From: Pagrus major
Taxonomy: Eukaryota > Chordata > Actinopteri > Spariformes > Sparidae
Assembly: GCF_040436345.1 (NCBI RefSeq)
Contig: NC_133227.1
Location: 22,008,671 to 22,072,670 of the forward strand
DNA length: 64,000 nucleotides
Direction: 5' to 3'
In this document: one piece after another, positions 1-16,400 of the stretch
How the letters are laid out: every line of letters begins with the position of its first letter
Numbering within the stretch: the first letter of the stretch is position 1
The notes under the pieces: model-generated
The model's database searches: none
What the model was told of the DNA's origin: nothing
What the model saw: only the letters and a program-made list of their open reading frames with translations
Program-made: the position numbers and the translations under genes

Positions 1-1878
<1,878 letters not shown>

Positions 1879-1927
1879 CTAGCATTGTGGCATCCACAGC
1901 ACCTCCGGGGCAGAACTCGATCATGAT
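1879..1927 (-). CDS. stk10: stk10 coding exon 3 (hinge micro-exon)
   Basis: A 49-nt exon encoding IMIEFCPGGAVDATML plus the first base of a Glu codon. It lies between a CAG acceptor and a GTAGGC donor. Human STK10 reads IMIEFCPGGAVDAIML at this place, so one residue differs. This is the hinge that joins the N- and C-lobes and contacts the ATP adenine. The exon is too short to stand out as an open reading frame; it was placed by homology and by phase agreement with exons 2 and 4. Confidence 0.93.
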
Positions 1928-4900
1928 CTGGGGAATGAAGGGGGAGGAGAGAAGGGGTGAGGTTAAACTTGACCCAGATTCATGAATATACAGTGCAAAT
2001 GTATAATTGACAGCTGTAATCTTCCTTTATCATGGGTTTATATGTAACAACAAGAAGAGCGGATTGCTTTTCATCAGCAGCACATGCACCACTAGCATTG
2101 TACTCATATGGGTGAATTGCTCTGCTTTGTGTGCACACCGCCTGTCATTAGTATGCTGTATGCTCCAAGTTCATGTCATGGATTCCCTTGAAAAAAATCA
2201 TGTAAAAATGTCTTTGTATGTGTATTTTAGGCTTCACAAACTGCCTATTTAACTGGACAGGGTGGAAATTTGTCCTGAACATCCAAGAAACCCTGCGGAT
2301 AATTTTTAACATGTTTTCATTAAATGTTTTTGGTTACAATTATCAACTTAATAACAATAAAACATTGTTTCTTTTTACCCAAAAACAGCAACGGCTGTTT
2401 CAATGAAAACATGTTGCCAAGTATCCTTAGGGTCTCTTGGATGTTCAGGACAAATTTCAACCCAATCCAGTGGGGGAAAAAAAAGATTGGTGAGGCTCAT
2501 AATCACACACAAAGAATAACAAAAAAATCAGAAATTTAGCTCTGAGGGCCAAACTTTAAAAGTTTATAACTTTAAAAGTATTTAAATTAATTCTTTCAAG
2601 AAAATCCTCGACATGAACTGGGAAAACCCAAAATAGATCTTTGATATCAAAGGCACTAGCCTGGTAAAATAAAGGTTACACAAAATAAAAAAATACTTTT
2701 GAAAAAAAAAATTTCTTTTGCTTTTCTAATATATCACAACTCCTCACTTTCCCTTGCAGGCAAATTCTTAAATGTGTTAAAATACCAAATGATTTGCATT
2801 TTATTTCTCTGGCTACAAACATCCAGCACTGACAGGCCATAAAGTCTCGGCACATCAAGAGTAATTTAGGACAACATGTGGCAGTAAACAAGCTTAAGTT
2901 AATAGATAACATATATATTACACTCCGATGATACATATCTCAAAAGGTAAAAACAACAACAAACTGGCAACATTCCCAGTCACTACTACTCACACCATGT
3001 TGTCATCAGCCAAAGAAAAACAAGGAAAGGAAAGAAGATCAGATGACTCCTTGCTGACATTGCCCCACTGCTAATATTTTCTTATAATATGTGTGATATA
3101 TATTATTATAACACCAGCAGAGGTTGACATGTAATTGCTTTGAACAGCTGTAAATTTACCCCAGCTGTAAATCAGGGGAATATGTTTTTATAAAGCTATA
3201 CAGAGAGTTCCTTGTTTTTGAATATGAGTTTGTGTTGTCTTTAGTGGAAGCTGATAAATGATCACCGAAAATGAAAATGTAGTCATGATCTATAGTACAT
3301 CACCCCCACGCTGATGGAAAATCAGGCGAGTTTCATTGTCCATAAACCGGACTTTTCAACTGCATGGAGGTGAGTGGATAATGATTCATTTCTGGGTGAA
3401 CTTGCCCTTTAAGATGTCTCTGACAGTGGTGACATTCATACTTTCTTACACACACACAAATCTAAATAAAGGCTTCCCCCAAACATCTGTATAGACAGTT
3501 TTTCTATATTTGCAAAACTTGGAGGAAAAAGGTCAAATAAATAAATTCCTTCACGGTATTCAGTGTAGCTGAAGTATCTCAGTCGAGTCAACAGTGCAGG
3601 CTGCTGCAAATACAGACAGTTAATGTTATGTCATCACTCCCTCTGCTCTACATCAGTCAAACACCCTTTGACATCTGTGGTGAAAGTACTAGAATACACA
3701 CACTTTGCGAAGTGGACAGCTGGATTGAGACTGAAGTGTGTGATGGCCTGCCAGGCTGTAACTATACACACTTCCTGAGACACACAGCCAAATGTGTAAT
3801 AGCAGCTCAGCGGTGAAGTAAAAACACAGAGAGAGAAAGAGAGTAAGAGAGGGACAGGAGAGAAAAAAAAAAGGGATTCTGGAAACACATTCCCTAAATG
3901 GTGTCTTGTTGGCCAACAGCAACTTCCAGCAATCACCTTTCATTCCCTCTCCTTACATAGTCAGTTTCTGTCTGACACACACACACACGAGAAAAAACTC
4001 GATATGTTTCATTCAAGCAAAGTGGAGCCAAAGAAAATAAAGACACCTCAGGATTTCATAATAATCCTGCGATTCAAAATGGTCAAAGATCACCCCGAGG
4101 AGGTGTGCAGCATACCTGCCGCGTGATGTCACCGTCAGATAATCAGCGAGTCCTGCCTGCTATGACAACACTGTCAAAGCATCGACCTGGTACCGGACAG
4201 GGAGTGGAGTTTCAGTCCGGACAAAGCCACGCAAGTACAAAAGGTGCAGACGAATGCGAGAAACTATGCACACCTCCGCTCACGTGCAGTCACATGAAGA
4301 CGCACATCATTTTGTAGGAGATGAGGAATGTCAATCTTGGCATGCATCTCCAGGTGAAACAGTGTTCTTTTGTGAAGTTAAGACTGATAAATCTCATAAG
4401 ATTTGAGCTTGTCAAGTGCTCTCAATGTTTCAATTGCTCTCTTTCAGAAGATTGTTTCAAATCTCATCTGTCTTTTTAAATGACAGTCGACAGAAAGACA
4501 GTCTGGCCTGAGTGTTACACGCTATACTGCTTCCAACTTTCATATCTCCTGCGCTCCGTTGTTGACTTAAATATTATTAAAGCACCTGAAAACTTGGTTT
4601 AAAACAATTACATGTGTCTCTGTCTTTGAATATTTCTGCCTAAATGAGCAAAAATCAAAGTTATATTGGTCAGTTGCAAATAATAAAAGAAGTTTAACAC
4701 TCTGATTCTGATGCGTATGTTGTTTAATCCGTATCGTTCGAGGAACCTGACATCACCTTTTTCCCCAACATGGCCACACCCACTTCAAACCAGAATGGGA
4801 AACAAGGAAACAAAAACAAATAGAGAAACATCTCATGAATAACCAGTTTGGTTCCAACTGTGGCAGACATTGTGCTCACGTATGTTAGACTTGACGTACT

Positions 4901-6228
4901 TAGCCGAGTATGTCGGCTCATACAGGGTTGCAATTAAAAGCAGTTTCAGGCGTAAAACATGCTCAGTACAGTTTGTATCTTGGTCTTAAGTCTAAGGGAT
5001 ATGTATCGAGATTATTTGTTTATGTTTTTAAAAAATACTCTCGTATGACGTATAGATTGGATTCATCAAACAAATCAACATCAATCAATATCAGTATCGG
5101 CCTCAGAGATCCATCATCATTCAGCCTGTAGCTCATCCAGCAGCTCATTACTTATTGTAAGAAGAAAATAGATTTTGGGAGCTTTAAAATTAACATTTCC
5201 TGGTCTTTACTTTGTATCTTAGAAAGAAAGTCAGTTTCCCCACTAAAGAGGGAAGTTTATTACACATTTCAGCAAAAAAAACACTATTTGAACCTGCTCA
5301 AAACTAACCAAACATTCATTAATTATATTATCTTATGTGTAAAAACCTCCTCCTTGGATTAAAAGATCCTCGCCCTCAGTCGTAACACACTGCACTGCCC
5401 AACCTAAACAGCTGTACGTTACACTGCTGTGTCAGAGGCAACTGGTTTGTGTTTGCGTCAGTCTCTCTGCAGCCAGACTTCTGGATGACAAGTTGTGCTG
5501 CGGCGAAGAATGTGCCCCGACTGGTCAAGCTGCATGCTCAGCATGCCCACTATGGGCTCAACACACACGCAGACGCAATCTTTCTCCATCACACACACAC
5601 ACACAGGAATACAAAAAAAAATCAACCAAACAGACCACCATCACATGCCACCTGTTTGGTGGCTTAGTGAAGCCAGTATTTCAGTATTAAACAGGAAGTG
5701 ATAGAAATATCTATCTACTAATTAGAGTTGAATGCGTTCTCATTTCTCATTTAACTACAACACAAAGCCAAGCTGCATGTCTTACAATAAATAACGTCTC
5801 CAGTTTGGAATACTTCCTCCATTCTTTGGAGACAAGCTGAACCACATTAGACACAGTCTACAAAATCCAAAAAAGCTTTAAAGTAAATGGAGCCGGCCTC
5901 GCTGACACTGCAGTGTTCCTGTACTTACAGTGATTTCCCACCTCATTTTGTCAGAAGTCTAAAGGCTTTTTGCCAACAAGAGACCTGCTTAGAAACTGCA
6001 ACACGGAATAAAGAAAGAAATACGACCATATAAAACCTGAATCACACGGCAGCACTGTTATACTTTGTCACTATGACCGTGACTAACGCTTCGCCGATGT
6101 GTTTATACGAGGTGGTGCCAACAAAGACACAACATACTGACTGCTATTGATTTGCTTTCCACCGTTAACAAAACACTCCTCGCAACCACAGCCAGCGCAG
6201 ACATGTAAACCTAACTTACATATATGAC

Positions 6229-6408
<180 letters not shown>

Positions 6409-6476
6409 TTAAAAACACCTATGCAGCATTACTTTACTTTACAACAAGGGCCGGATCATCTCTTCCTTCTTTGTCA

Positions 6477-6840
6477 AACTAAAGGCTGCTGAGAAGAATT
6501 ATATACAGCCTGGGTACAAAATACACAAACACACTTAGGAGGAGCAATAGAAAGCATCCTGACTGGAAACATCACACACTGGCATGGTTCATGCACGGCC
6601 CAGGACAGGAAGGCTCTACAGCGAGTGATTAAAACCACCCAGAACATCACTGGTACCAAACTACAGAGCATCAGTGAAGTGAGATGTCTATGCAGAGCCC
6701 GAAGGAGACTTATAGACTACATCCTCCTCAGCCATAGTCTATTCACTCTGCTCCCGTCTGGCAAAAGATACAGAAGTATCTGCTGCCGTACCACCAGGGT
6801 ACAGACAGCGTCTTTCCTCTGGCTGTGAGAGTCCTTAATT
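6477..6840 (+). mobile_element. LINE reverse-transcriptase 3' tail, decayed fragment
   Basis: The plus strand encodes, with frame breaks, the end of a non-LTR retrotransposon polymerase protein. Readable pieces include ALQRVIKTTQNITGTKL, SEVRCLCRARR and SLFTLLPSGKRYRSICCRTT. The pattern HxLFTLLPSGKRYRSIRCRTTRLQNSF is widespread in teleost LINE ORFs. Only the C-terminal tail is present; the catalytic reverse-transcriptase core is absent, so this is a 5'-truncated dead copy. I cannot assign the clade from this piece. Confidence 0.8.
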
Positions 6841-6865
6841 CAGCCTCAGCTCTCCACCATTAAAA

Positions 6866-6887
6866 CCCTAACCCTAACCCTAACCCT
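6866..6887. repeat. short (CCCTAA) telomere-like array
   Basis: Nearly four tandem CCCTAA units directly after the LINE tail. The array is short enough to be the microsatellite-like 3' end of the retrotransposon copy rather than a true interstitial telomere. Confidence 0.85.
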
Positions 6888-8125
6888 CGACCTGGTGGCT
6901 GGCATCAAGAATAACTAGCAATCAAAATAATCCTCTCTCTGGTGGTCTCATTTGCTTATATAGAGGCTTTAGTATCAAACTGAAACTGTTTCATTACCAG
7001 TTAAAAGTTGTTAAATGGGTTAAAACACAAGATGATATCTTAAATCTAGGGACTGGCCTCATTCTAGTGTAGTCCGATAGTGGCATTTCTAACTTCGATA
7101 CCATTCCTTGACAAATAATGATATTTAAAAAAGGTGAAAAATTGCAGCAAAGATACTAAACAGGAAACATAACAACGCTATAAAATGACAACAAGATACA
7201 ACTGTTCTTTTCCAATACAAGAGAACAGCAGGAAGACTGTAGAAAACCAATTTTATTAAGAAACATTTGATATTTGATGTACGATTTGATATTTTTGACA
7301 ACACTACTACATTCTTAATTTTGGCGTAGAGACACTGCGGATACTTTTAATATTTTATACTTGTTTCTTACAAATTTGGTTTTAAAAACTCTAATTTGAA
7401 ATGTCACTAAAAGCACCTTTATAATCTCCAACAGGCTTTAAAGGGTTGACTGGAGCCAACCGTTTCAACTGGCATGCTCAACTGCACTATAAATGATGTG
7501 TGTAAGTTCTCCTCTGTGTTTATTGTCCCTCTTTCTCATCTGTTTTACTGTTCTCCTCCCTCTTCTCTTTCTTTCTCGCTCTGTTCATTCCTCTCGGTGT
7601 GCTGATGTCAGCAGTTTCGTCCCCATGTTAAAGGCCCTCTTTTTCTCACGCTGTGGGCCTGGCTGCCCCGCTGTAGCCTCAAGACCAGATTGTTCCTGGA
7701 AGCGAACAAACAGCCCTTCTCTCACTGTCTCTCTCTCTCTGTCTATATCCATTTCTCTCTTCCTCTATCCCTCTCTCACCCAGTAGAAAGCAGAACGGGT
7801 GGGTCGCTACTGGAATGCACCATCTCACCCCTGCCCGGTCCACCCAACCGACCGGAGGTTACTGAGGCCTGACCACCAACCACTGGGCTAATTGTTGAGA
7901 TCCTGAGGCTTGTACGCAGTCAAAGCAACAAGGTGGAGAGCTTGTTCATATAATTATCCTACAGCCAGCAGGATGCTTGTATGTCCATTTTGGCTGTGAG
8001 TCTCCCCAGAAAAAGGGTCTAAATAACAGATCATGAAGAGACAGAGATTAAATATGTGTGAGAAAAGAGTAAATGAACACAGCTTGGAGTTGAGGCAGCA
8101 AAGCAAAAGCTGACACCCTGAAGCC

Positions 8126-8231
<106 letters not shown>

Positions 8232-10208
8232 ACGCACTCACGCACAGAGGAAGCATGTGGTTTGATTGCTGCAGGAAGGGATGTTTGTACTTGTGACTTA
8301 TCAGCACAAACTAACAGTCTCTCACAGTCGAGCTTTGACTGACGGGGAACGTTCACCTTCCACGCTCAGGAATTCCAACTAACGGCAACTATGACCAGCT
8401 CTGCTTGTCTGCTCTGGGGCTGTGGCATAACTGTGTGTACGTGTGTGTGTATAGAGGACCAAATCATATGTACCTAGATGTAAGGTTGCCATGTTTAGCT
8501 GGATTTAAAGGTGGAATTCATAACATCTTCACGATATAAACCCATATTTTACTATGAGTTATTGTTGTCATTTATTCTGCCATAGCCATTCAACATATTC
8601 CCATCGAAAAATGATCACTCCATATAGTTATTTTTATTGGTAGTGGCGGAGCCCGCCATTCCCCCTGCAGGATTCAGATTCATTGGCCAAACACTGGGTA
8701 TTTATAGGAAAACAACACGTGTGTAGTCCACTGAAATTGTATCTCACTACTAACAGCCTCACTATTTAATGATAACAGCCTCACTGTTATTGTTTGCTCT
8801 CTCAACATCATGTCAGAGCTGTATTAGGTTATCGGAAATGCAAACTAGACGTCATACAGTCGCTACTCCACTCTAAAAAAAAGCGCTCAACTGGTGAAAC
8901 ATGTGGTGGCTTCTAATGTGAAGCAGTCGTGGGGAATTATCCGGGATTGTTCGTCAAAAATGCGGTCAATAAAACACAAAAACTGGTCATTTTTGGTTTT
9001 TTTGGCATCAGCGGATTATTTTTTACTTCTGCAGGGGAGCAATGGGACAAGGTGGGGCAGCCGAGGAAAGCCGTTAGATGAAAAGCTGCAGGCTGGACAG
9101 CACGGCAGCCACCTTTACCGGGCACTGCTGTTCTGTGGAAGACTGCCGTGCAATCAGATTGCAGTTGCGGTCGTTGTAATCAACGATGCAAATTTGTTGA
9201 GCTGCACGGAGATACACCAGTTGCATCCCTCACAAAGAAGCTACTCAACGAGTGTTTACTGCGGTATTAAAGTGTGCTTGCTGTTACCATGTCAACCACG
9301 GGTGTTGCCAAATCAACCAGGACTGAAATCTAGTATGTGTTTTCTTAAAAAAAAAAAAAACCCAAAACAGGCAAATTATATCTAAACTAAAAAAAAATAC
9401 TAACGTGACTATCTTTAGTCTTAACGCTGCCTTGTAATTCCTCAGATATTCAAGGTTGTGCCCCAGCATGAGGTCACTATTATTTTTCTTGGCCCGATCC
9501 AGGGGAAGATTACAGAGGGAGTTGAAAAGTTTACACTTGACCCAGTGAGCGGGCGTGGGGAGGAAAAATAACTGGAGAGCAGAAAACGCTGAGCTGAAAT
9601 TGATCCATGTTCTCGCAGTAACGTCGGCTTGAGGATTTCTGCTGCATTATGTCACCCGGTGGGGGGGGGGGTCGTCCTGTGTCGTCCCACATTTTGGCAA
9701 TCCACTTCACTTATCTTTATTTTTCAACAGAGCTTTCTTACGTTGGAGAAACATACTCTGGATGCGATACTGTTGCAATGAAATCATCTCATCCCGTGAG
9801 CCTGCCAACATACATGGTTAAAAAAGGTCTGTTTTCTCACTTCCCAGCTGATAGTTCAGATGTGTGTGTTGTGGCTCTGTTTGGAGAGGTTGCAAAGAAA
9901 ACTCGGTGGATGGACACAGAAACTCCTCAACGCAGTGAAAACAAGACATTTTGTGAGGAAGGTAAGTGAAGACAGCAGATAAGATCCCTCTGGTACATTA
10001 CGCACCAGTCTCGTACAACAACAACCCTGACCACAGTGTTCCCATGCTGCAGGACACGTACTGTCTGTTCACTTAAATAAACCTCGTGTGCTTTATGTCT
10101 TCTTTCTTTGTTTGTTCTGTTCGAGTCTTAAAATGTGCAAACACATGAAACAGAAAGAGAGGTTTGACACATCTGTGGTTTCCTTAACCAGATATCTGTG
10201 CTACCTAC

Positions 10209-10373
10209 CCACAGTTTGTTGTCAAAGTAAAATGCATCAAGCAGTTTGACGATGTAGCGGTGATCACATTTGGCCAGGATGTCGATCTCCACCATGTAGT
10301 CCTCCAGCTCGTCTTCGCATTTTGTCTCGATCTGTTTGGCTGCGGCCAGAGCTCCCGTCTCCTTGTTCCTGGC
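10209..10373 (-). CDS. stk10: stk10 coding exon 2 (catalytic lysine, alpha-C helix)
   Basis: A 55-codon exon, phase 0 at both ends, preceded by a TTTCAG acceptor and followed by a GTAGGT donor. It begins [18 protein letters not shown]; the lysine in AAAK (residue 66) is the ATP-binding lysine of the kinase fold. The alpha-C region follows in [15 protein letters not shown], where a conserved glutamate would pair with that lysine. The exon ends in [19 protein letters not shown] is STK10-like (human SLK has ETNVLAAAK), while MVEIDIL and LLDAFY are closer to SLK, as expected for related paralogues. Confidence 0.95.
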
Positions 10374-12333
10374 CTGAAAGGTGAAGAGAGGAAGAGACAG
10401 AACAGCGTTAAATTCAACGTGCATGAGTAATGCAGTTTACTTCCTTCTGTTGAGGCTGAAACTCGTTCTAAGCAAAAGTAAATAAAGCACAGTTATTTTT
10501 TCCCCTTAATCCTATGAAGTCAAGAGTTTCACTTCTCCGGAGAGCTTGTTTTCTGTCACTCATACTTCCACAGAAACCATTAATAGAGGGGGAGAGACAG
10601 GGTGTGGCTGTGTGATATAAGGAGGGCATAAAGAAAATGTGTCGCACTGTTATTAAACATTTCTGCCGACATGTTTTTTGTTATATGTCATGCTAAAAGG
10701 TGGAAAATATCGAAACCAAACCGACAATATCAGTGTGTAAGGGCCCTGGTACGCCATTGTCGAGCGTCTAAGCTCGTAGTTTTTCATGTTGCGTCCCAAG
10801 GCGTTGGCACTAGTCAGCCCTTGTTGTTGGCTTTTTGGCCAACTGACCTCGGTGAATCAGTGGCAGAGATTAAATAAAGCTACTAAAAAATACAATCCAA
10901 TACAAAGATTTTATCTAAGATCACTTTACTGTGCTTCAGTCTGCCAACCGGACTCTTCTGACCCAGCTGTAGCCAAAGGAGAATCCGAAACGTCAAAGAA
11001 ACACGGGCCAGCAATTCAAATGTTGACTAACTACCATTTAGGAACAAAACAGGAAAGAGGACTCCACACCCTGCTCGAGCGACTGGAGCAAAGGAGGAAC
11101 CACAAAACCCATCAAGTGTCAGTAAACTAAGACACACACAGACAGAATTCCTAGAATTTCTGAGTAATAAAAGAAGGCGAACACAAACATGGGTAGATTG
11201 TTCTGTGCCCCTCTGGAAAGCATCAAAACAATCCAAACCGTAGGGTGACTCAAGCACAAGGCGGCACACACATGATGTTCATCCTTGGAGGCTGAATGTT
11301 GTGAATGCTGGTGACTGATGGGGTTTTGTGGGTAAACGTGACACTAATGTGCGCCTGCAGACAGAACCACCAGTGATTGCGAGAGCACGACCGGACACAA
11401 GCCGGACTTAAAATAGAGTCAAAAACAAGAGTTAAACGGCCGTGATCCAGAACCTCTAACACCGTCAGATGTCTTTGAAATGACTGAGGACGATTACACA
11501 AGAAAAACATCTACACCACAAATTTTTCATAGACGATTACACTGTTGCACATCTCTGGAGGCAGTACCATTATGCACACATGTATCCGTGTCCACCCAGC
11601 GACATGCAGGAACACGGCAGACTAAACAGTCTGGTGGGGTCTGATGCCTGCACGCTTTACAGGGGCTGTGGGAAAACATCTGAATAAACAGAGCGGGCTT
11701 ACAGCAAAAACACAGTCCTTAACTCATCTCGATCCGCCATGTCTTTGTGTGTGTGTGTGACTTTGTGTTTGTCAAACACGGCTCCGGAGAAGCCGAGCTG
11801 CCCCCACCAGAGTAACCCACAGTGTGAGTCAACAGGACGTCTCCTCCCGCCATCAAGCCATCAATCAGCTAACGAGCCTCGACAGTAAACACAGAGACAC
11901 CAGACACTTTCACTTCTCTGCTAATATCTCAGCTAGATGCTATTCATACTCCCCTCTTGCACCCACACCGTCAGCCTCAACAAACCCACCGTCTGGGGTT
12001 TGATTTCTAGTGGAAGTGACTACAGACCTACTGTATGTCCACCATCTCTGTCGGAGGCAAAGTTCTATGCATTGTTTGTGAAACTTTAGGAGACATTTAA
12101 GACAATTCTGGGTATCATGTAGCACTACACAAAAACACATGCAACACCACACTAACGCTTAATCTTTGATAGTTTTGTCTTGTCCCCAACTGTTCTGATG
12201 CATACAAATCATAAATACTACAAATCCAAACAAACAAAACACGAGAGATGATAAAATATAAGACAGCTATCAATAGCTAAGTCATGACAACCGCACGGGG
12301 GTTGAAATACGTCTTGCAGAGTTGGCGTGAGTT

Positions 12334-12458
12334 ATGTTGGAAAGGCATAACATGGGGAGTTTGCTAATTGACCTTAACCAGACATTGGAATATGATCAAC
12401 GTTTTGCCGATGTCTTCCCAATTAGCAAACGCTCCCCACGCGCAAGTCTTTCCAACAT
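12334..12458. repeat. imperfect inverted repeat (fold-back)
   Basis: Left arm 12334-12370 and right arm 12419-12458 are reverse complements with a small indel. Shared blocks are ATGTTGGAAAG, TGGGGAG and TTTGCTAATTG. The loop is about 48 bp. Probably the remnant of a small inverted-repeat transposon. Confidence 0.75.
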
Positions 12459-13435
12459 GGCTGTCTAGTTAGCTGCAAGTTAGCCAGGCTTTATTCATTC
12501 GACCTCCGCTCCACCACGCTCAAACTTTTTGCCAATTATCGGATTAGTTGGGCACTGAGCGGAGTCAGGCAAAGCCAAGATGGCGAAGGCCAGAGACACC
12601 ACACTGAGCTTCACAATGGCTCTTCAGAAACCTACTGGTGACATCGCGACGACTAGCATACGTCAAACTCAGAATGGACTGTTTGGAATCAAAATTAATT
12701 TATTTAATTAATTCTTCCTCCTCTTCAAAACCTGGCGGCTACATTAGCCACAAAGTGTTCTGCTAGTAGCAGCTCATGTAGCCTAAAGCTAGTAGCCTGT
12801 AGCAGGGATGTGGAGCGGGTTACACTGAGTAAGTCTGGCAAGCTCCCTTCTTTCCAACGCCACACTTTTCTTTCATTTTCGAACTTGTAGTCTTTAGCCC
12901 ACAAGTATAACACATTTGGTGAAAGAAGCGGTCTTCGTAGGCAATAACAGCGATTTATTTTTGTTCAACAAGACTAGCTATATTAAAGCAGCTGGAAGCG
13001 GTGTCGCTAACTTCTTTATTTCCTCTCTTGTCACCAGGTTAGGGTTAGCTTTCCACATAACTGATGTCCTCATCATTTCCTCGTTTTTTGTCTCACACCA
13101 CGTGTCACATATGTAGGCCAATATGGCTGACTTGCAGCTGAACAAGTATTGTAATGATGTATCTGGGGGTTTACGTCACAGTATTTTCCAGTGAAACTCT
13201 GGTCTCACAGAAGACAACAAAGATATGGTGGTCTGCCACCACTTCACAAAGCGGCAAACTGATTCTTCACGTCTACAGTGCAGGTTTTGTGGATGCCTAC
13301 AAGAACTTTTTCTCTTTTTGTTTGTTGTGTTAAAATTAACAGCATCGACCGCTCAAAAATAAACACATAACAAGGCGGTACAAGTGTGAAGCTCATAAAT
13401 GTGTTCGGCTAACCCCCTGACCCAGCTTCACAAGG

Positions 13436-13438
<3 letters not shown>

Positions 13439-13481
<43 letters not shown>
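13439..13481. repeat. (CA)21 microsatellite
   Basis: 43 bp of CA dinucleotides in stk10 intron 1. Confidence 0.98.
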
Positions 13482-13484
<3 letters not shown>

Positions 13485-16400
13485 CACACACCTTTACATC
13501 TCAGTGGAAACGAGGCTGAGGAATGCGCCCCTGGCCTTCAGATGGTTGGGGGAGTGGACAAAGAAGGTAGACTGAGAGAAGCGAGCCTCGTGCTTTGATG
13601 TGTGGCGCTGGGAATGCGTTACGTCAACGAGGGTCCTCGAGTGTGGTGCAAACACATGTCTGTTTATTCGTGCACCTTACCGACTGTACACACCGGACGT
13701 GAGAGGAAATTACACTGAAACGCCTCGCTGTGACTCTCACGGGACTCCCTGACTTCCTCCGAGTTAGCGTGACATCAGTGCGCAAGTGTGTGTAGATGCT
13801 TGAAACGAGGAAATGATTGCAGGAGGAGGCATCGTCCTCTTGAACCCTCTTCAAAGTCGACAACCTTCAAAAACACCTGCAGCAGCCGCACCCATCGAAC
13901 ACAAATTCCTCTCTAATTGACATCTTTACTTGACATTGTTACAATCTGAGTCAAAGTAAAAAGGTGGAATGAGGGTTTTCCAAAGATGCACATAAACATC
14001 TCTTCGAACCTACGCTTACAGAAGTGCGACAGGTTAACTGTAGGTCGCAACATGCAAAGTCACACCCAAAAAATGTCAGTAACACCTTGCGTAGACCATC
14101 GAGTCGAGCAAGTTGATTGTATGTGAAAATAAGTAGAAAAGGAAATCCTCTGAGGGACCCCAAGGCAGATCTGCCTGCAAACAGCCCAGAGAAGCATAAT
14201 TCAAACTTTAGAGGGATGACAGAAGTTGTTACCAGCCGGCCCAGGTGGCACCTACGTCTTTCTCAATGTGATTACACATGTCAAAATAAAGTGGCGAGAA
14301 AACAAAAGAAAAACGCTCTCAGAGACGCAATACAGAAGAGGCTGTAAATGATTACATAATAACAGTTCACAGCCACAGGACTGAGGAAGTAGCTGTAGCT
14401 GCTGTAGCCACCCCGAGAGAAAACAACTCTTCACTGCTTCCAACCCACTGACTCCTCACCCGCTCGAACTCTCCTCCAGAGCAGAACAGCAGTCTTGGGG
14501 CTGGTTTACACAGAGATCAGAAGGACCCTGTTTATGCTCCGTCACGCAGCTCGTCTCATTGTTCATCTGTGACTTGGCTTTCATTATGTAGGTTAAGTGC
14601 AAAGGGATTACCAACCTGACAGCATAACAGACACTCTGCTCTTCTAGTCCGAACAAATTGCCCATCGTTATTCTCTCTTGAAAGGTTATGTCTCGATGCA
14701 GGAAAGTCATTAACTGAAAATTTAAAACCCGATTCTTGAAAGATGCACAGAGATTCCCACCTACAGAGCCCGAATGACTCCATATATATATCATTGCTGT
14801 GTTACACACCACAGGGCACTGAGTTAAAGACCTCCAGACTATTCAGGACTCTGGGGTGAGACTAATTGGTCGCACATGCACCCAAAAATCTGTCAATTGC
14901 GACTTAACATTTTCATTGGTCGCACATGTGGCCTGAGATTTAGAGGCTTACCTTTAAACAATTGATGTTAAGTCCGTAAGTGTATCTATTTATCCATCTC
15001 CTTGAGTACGATCTAACTTTTTTAACACTTTACATCTTATTTTTTCTGTTTATAACCCTCTTACTGCAGCATATGTACAGTAAACCTCTCCACCCTCCTG
15101 CCTCATCACTCATTGTCCGCCACACGGTTCGTCTTTTGTCTCCCTCACCAAATTTGTCTGTCATCCCCGCCGGTAACATCTCTCCCCATCTGTCACATAT
15201 ATTCATCCATCTGTTTTCACTAACAGTCTGTCCGAAGGCCACAATCCATGACCGAGAAGCACGCCGGCTGCTGATGGAGAAAAGAAGGCGAAGCTGTGAA
15301 AGCAGATGTTACTGACCCATGTGTTGGTACACAAACACGCTGTACTGCATGTACTGGTAGACTAAGTAAACACACACATGAAAGCACATGCTCGCAGCCT
15401 TGTTTGTGTTTGTCCTTACTTATTCAAGCACGCACAGCCTTTTAACCAAAATATTACTTTGAGCATATATTTTTTGAACACTGACAACTTAATTAAGGAG
15501 TATTTTAGAATGTAAGCTGAAAAGAAATAGGGTAAATTAATCACCATGTCAATGGTCCAGATGCCCTCCTGTAACAGACTACACAGAGGACTTTCCCCCG
15601 GGGTCAGTCACCTCCAGGTTGAATGAAAATACCACATGCTGACGTCTTTTTTTTTTTGGCTTGTATTCTGTGTCAGAGTCTCTACAAACACACACACAGG
15701 TCCCTCCAGGGGAATGTGTGTATGTTAGACCTTTGCCCCATCATAAACCTGTAAAGCGCCCCCCCTCTGAAGGCTCTCCCCATGTGTCTGCGAACAGGAA
15801 TGTGGTTCTCAGCTCCTAAATAATGACGGCAGCGAACAAAGGCTCACCTCTGACAGCGGACGCCCGTGGAAGTGATGTTTTTTATCAATCAGATGAACAA
15901 GGTGCACGAGCGAAGGATGACAAACACTCAACTGTGGGCTAGTGATTTGTTTGAGAGCCAAAGTTGGACTCAAAAGTTTATTTTTGTGTCAGAGAAGTGA
16001 CTTTTCAGGGTAAATCTTTGTTAAGTTTTATTACCCAAGGGCATAATTTCCACTAAGGATGGCGGGGTCATGACTTCCTCACATTTAAATATCCAATTTT
16101 CATCCCCCTCACTTTTACAATTTCAGTTTGATTCATTCAGTAACACAAACAGATTACCGTTTCCTCTTGCTGTCCAAACGTACATACACGTCATAGGCTA
16201 CATACCATTTTGATTTTTCTACAGAACTGGCATATCGAGCTAATATTAAATGTTTTTGACTATAGTGGAGCAACTGATAAGGCTGCCAAGCCAGTGACTG
16301 CAGTTCAAGACTTGCCTGGACATTTAAGGATACCTCGGGACAATTTCATTGTCTGCTAGATAAATAAAGTAAAACATATAACTTGTATCGCTTTAAAAGC

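Noticed and set aside
6866..6887. Interstitial telomere marking a chromosome fusion
   Set aside because: Fewer than four units directly after a LINE tail; too short, and more simply a retrotransposon tail.
8894..9385. Open reading frame of 163 codons in stk10 intron 2
   Set aside because: No recognisable domain; ends in an A-rich tract giving polylysine. Length is plausible by chance in this much sequence.
9649..9969. Open reading frame of 106 codons in stk10 intron 2
   Set aside because: Begins with polyglycine from an 11-G run and has no homology I can name.
13439..13481. Regularly spaced repeats as a CRISPR array
   Set aside because: All short tandem arrays here are simple microsatellites in a vertebrate genome; no spacer structure exists.
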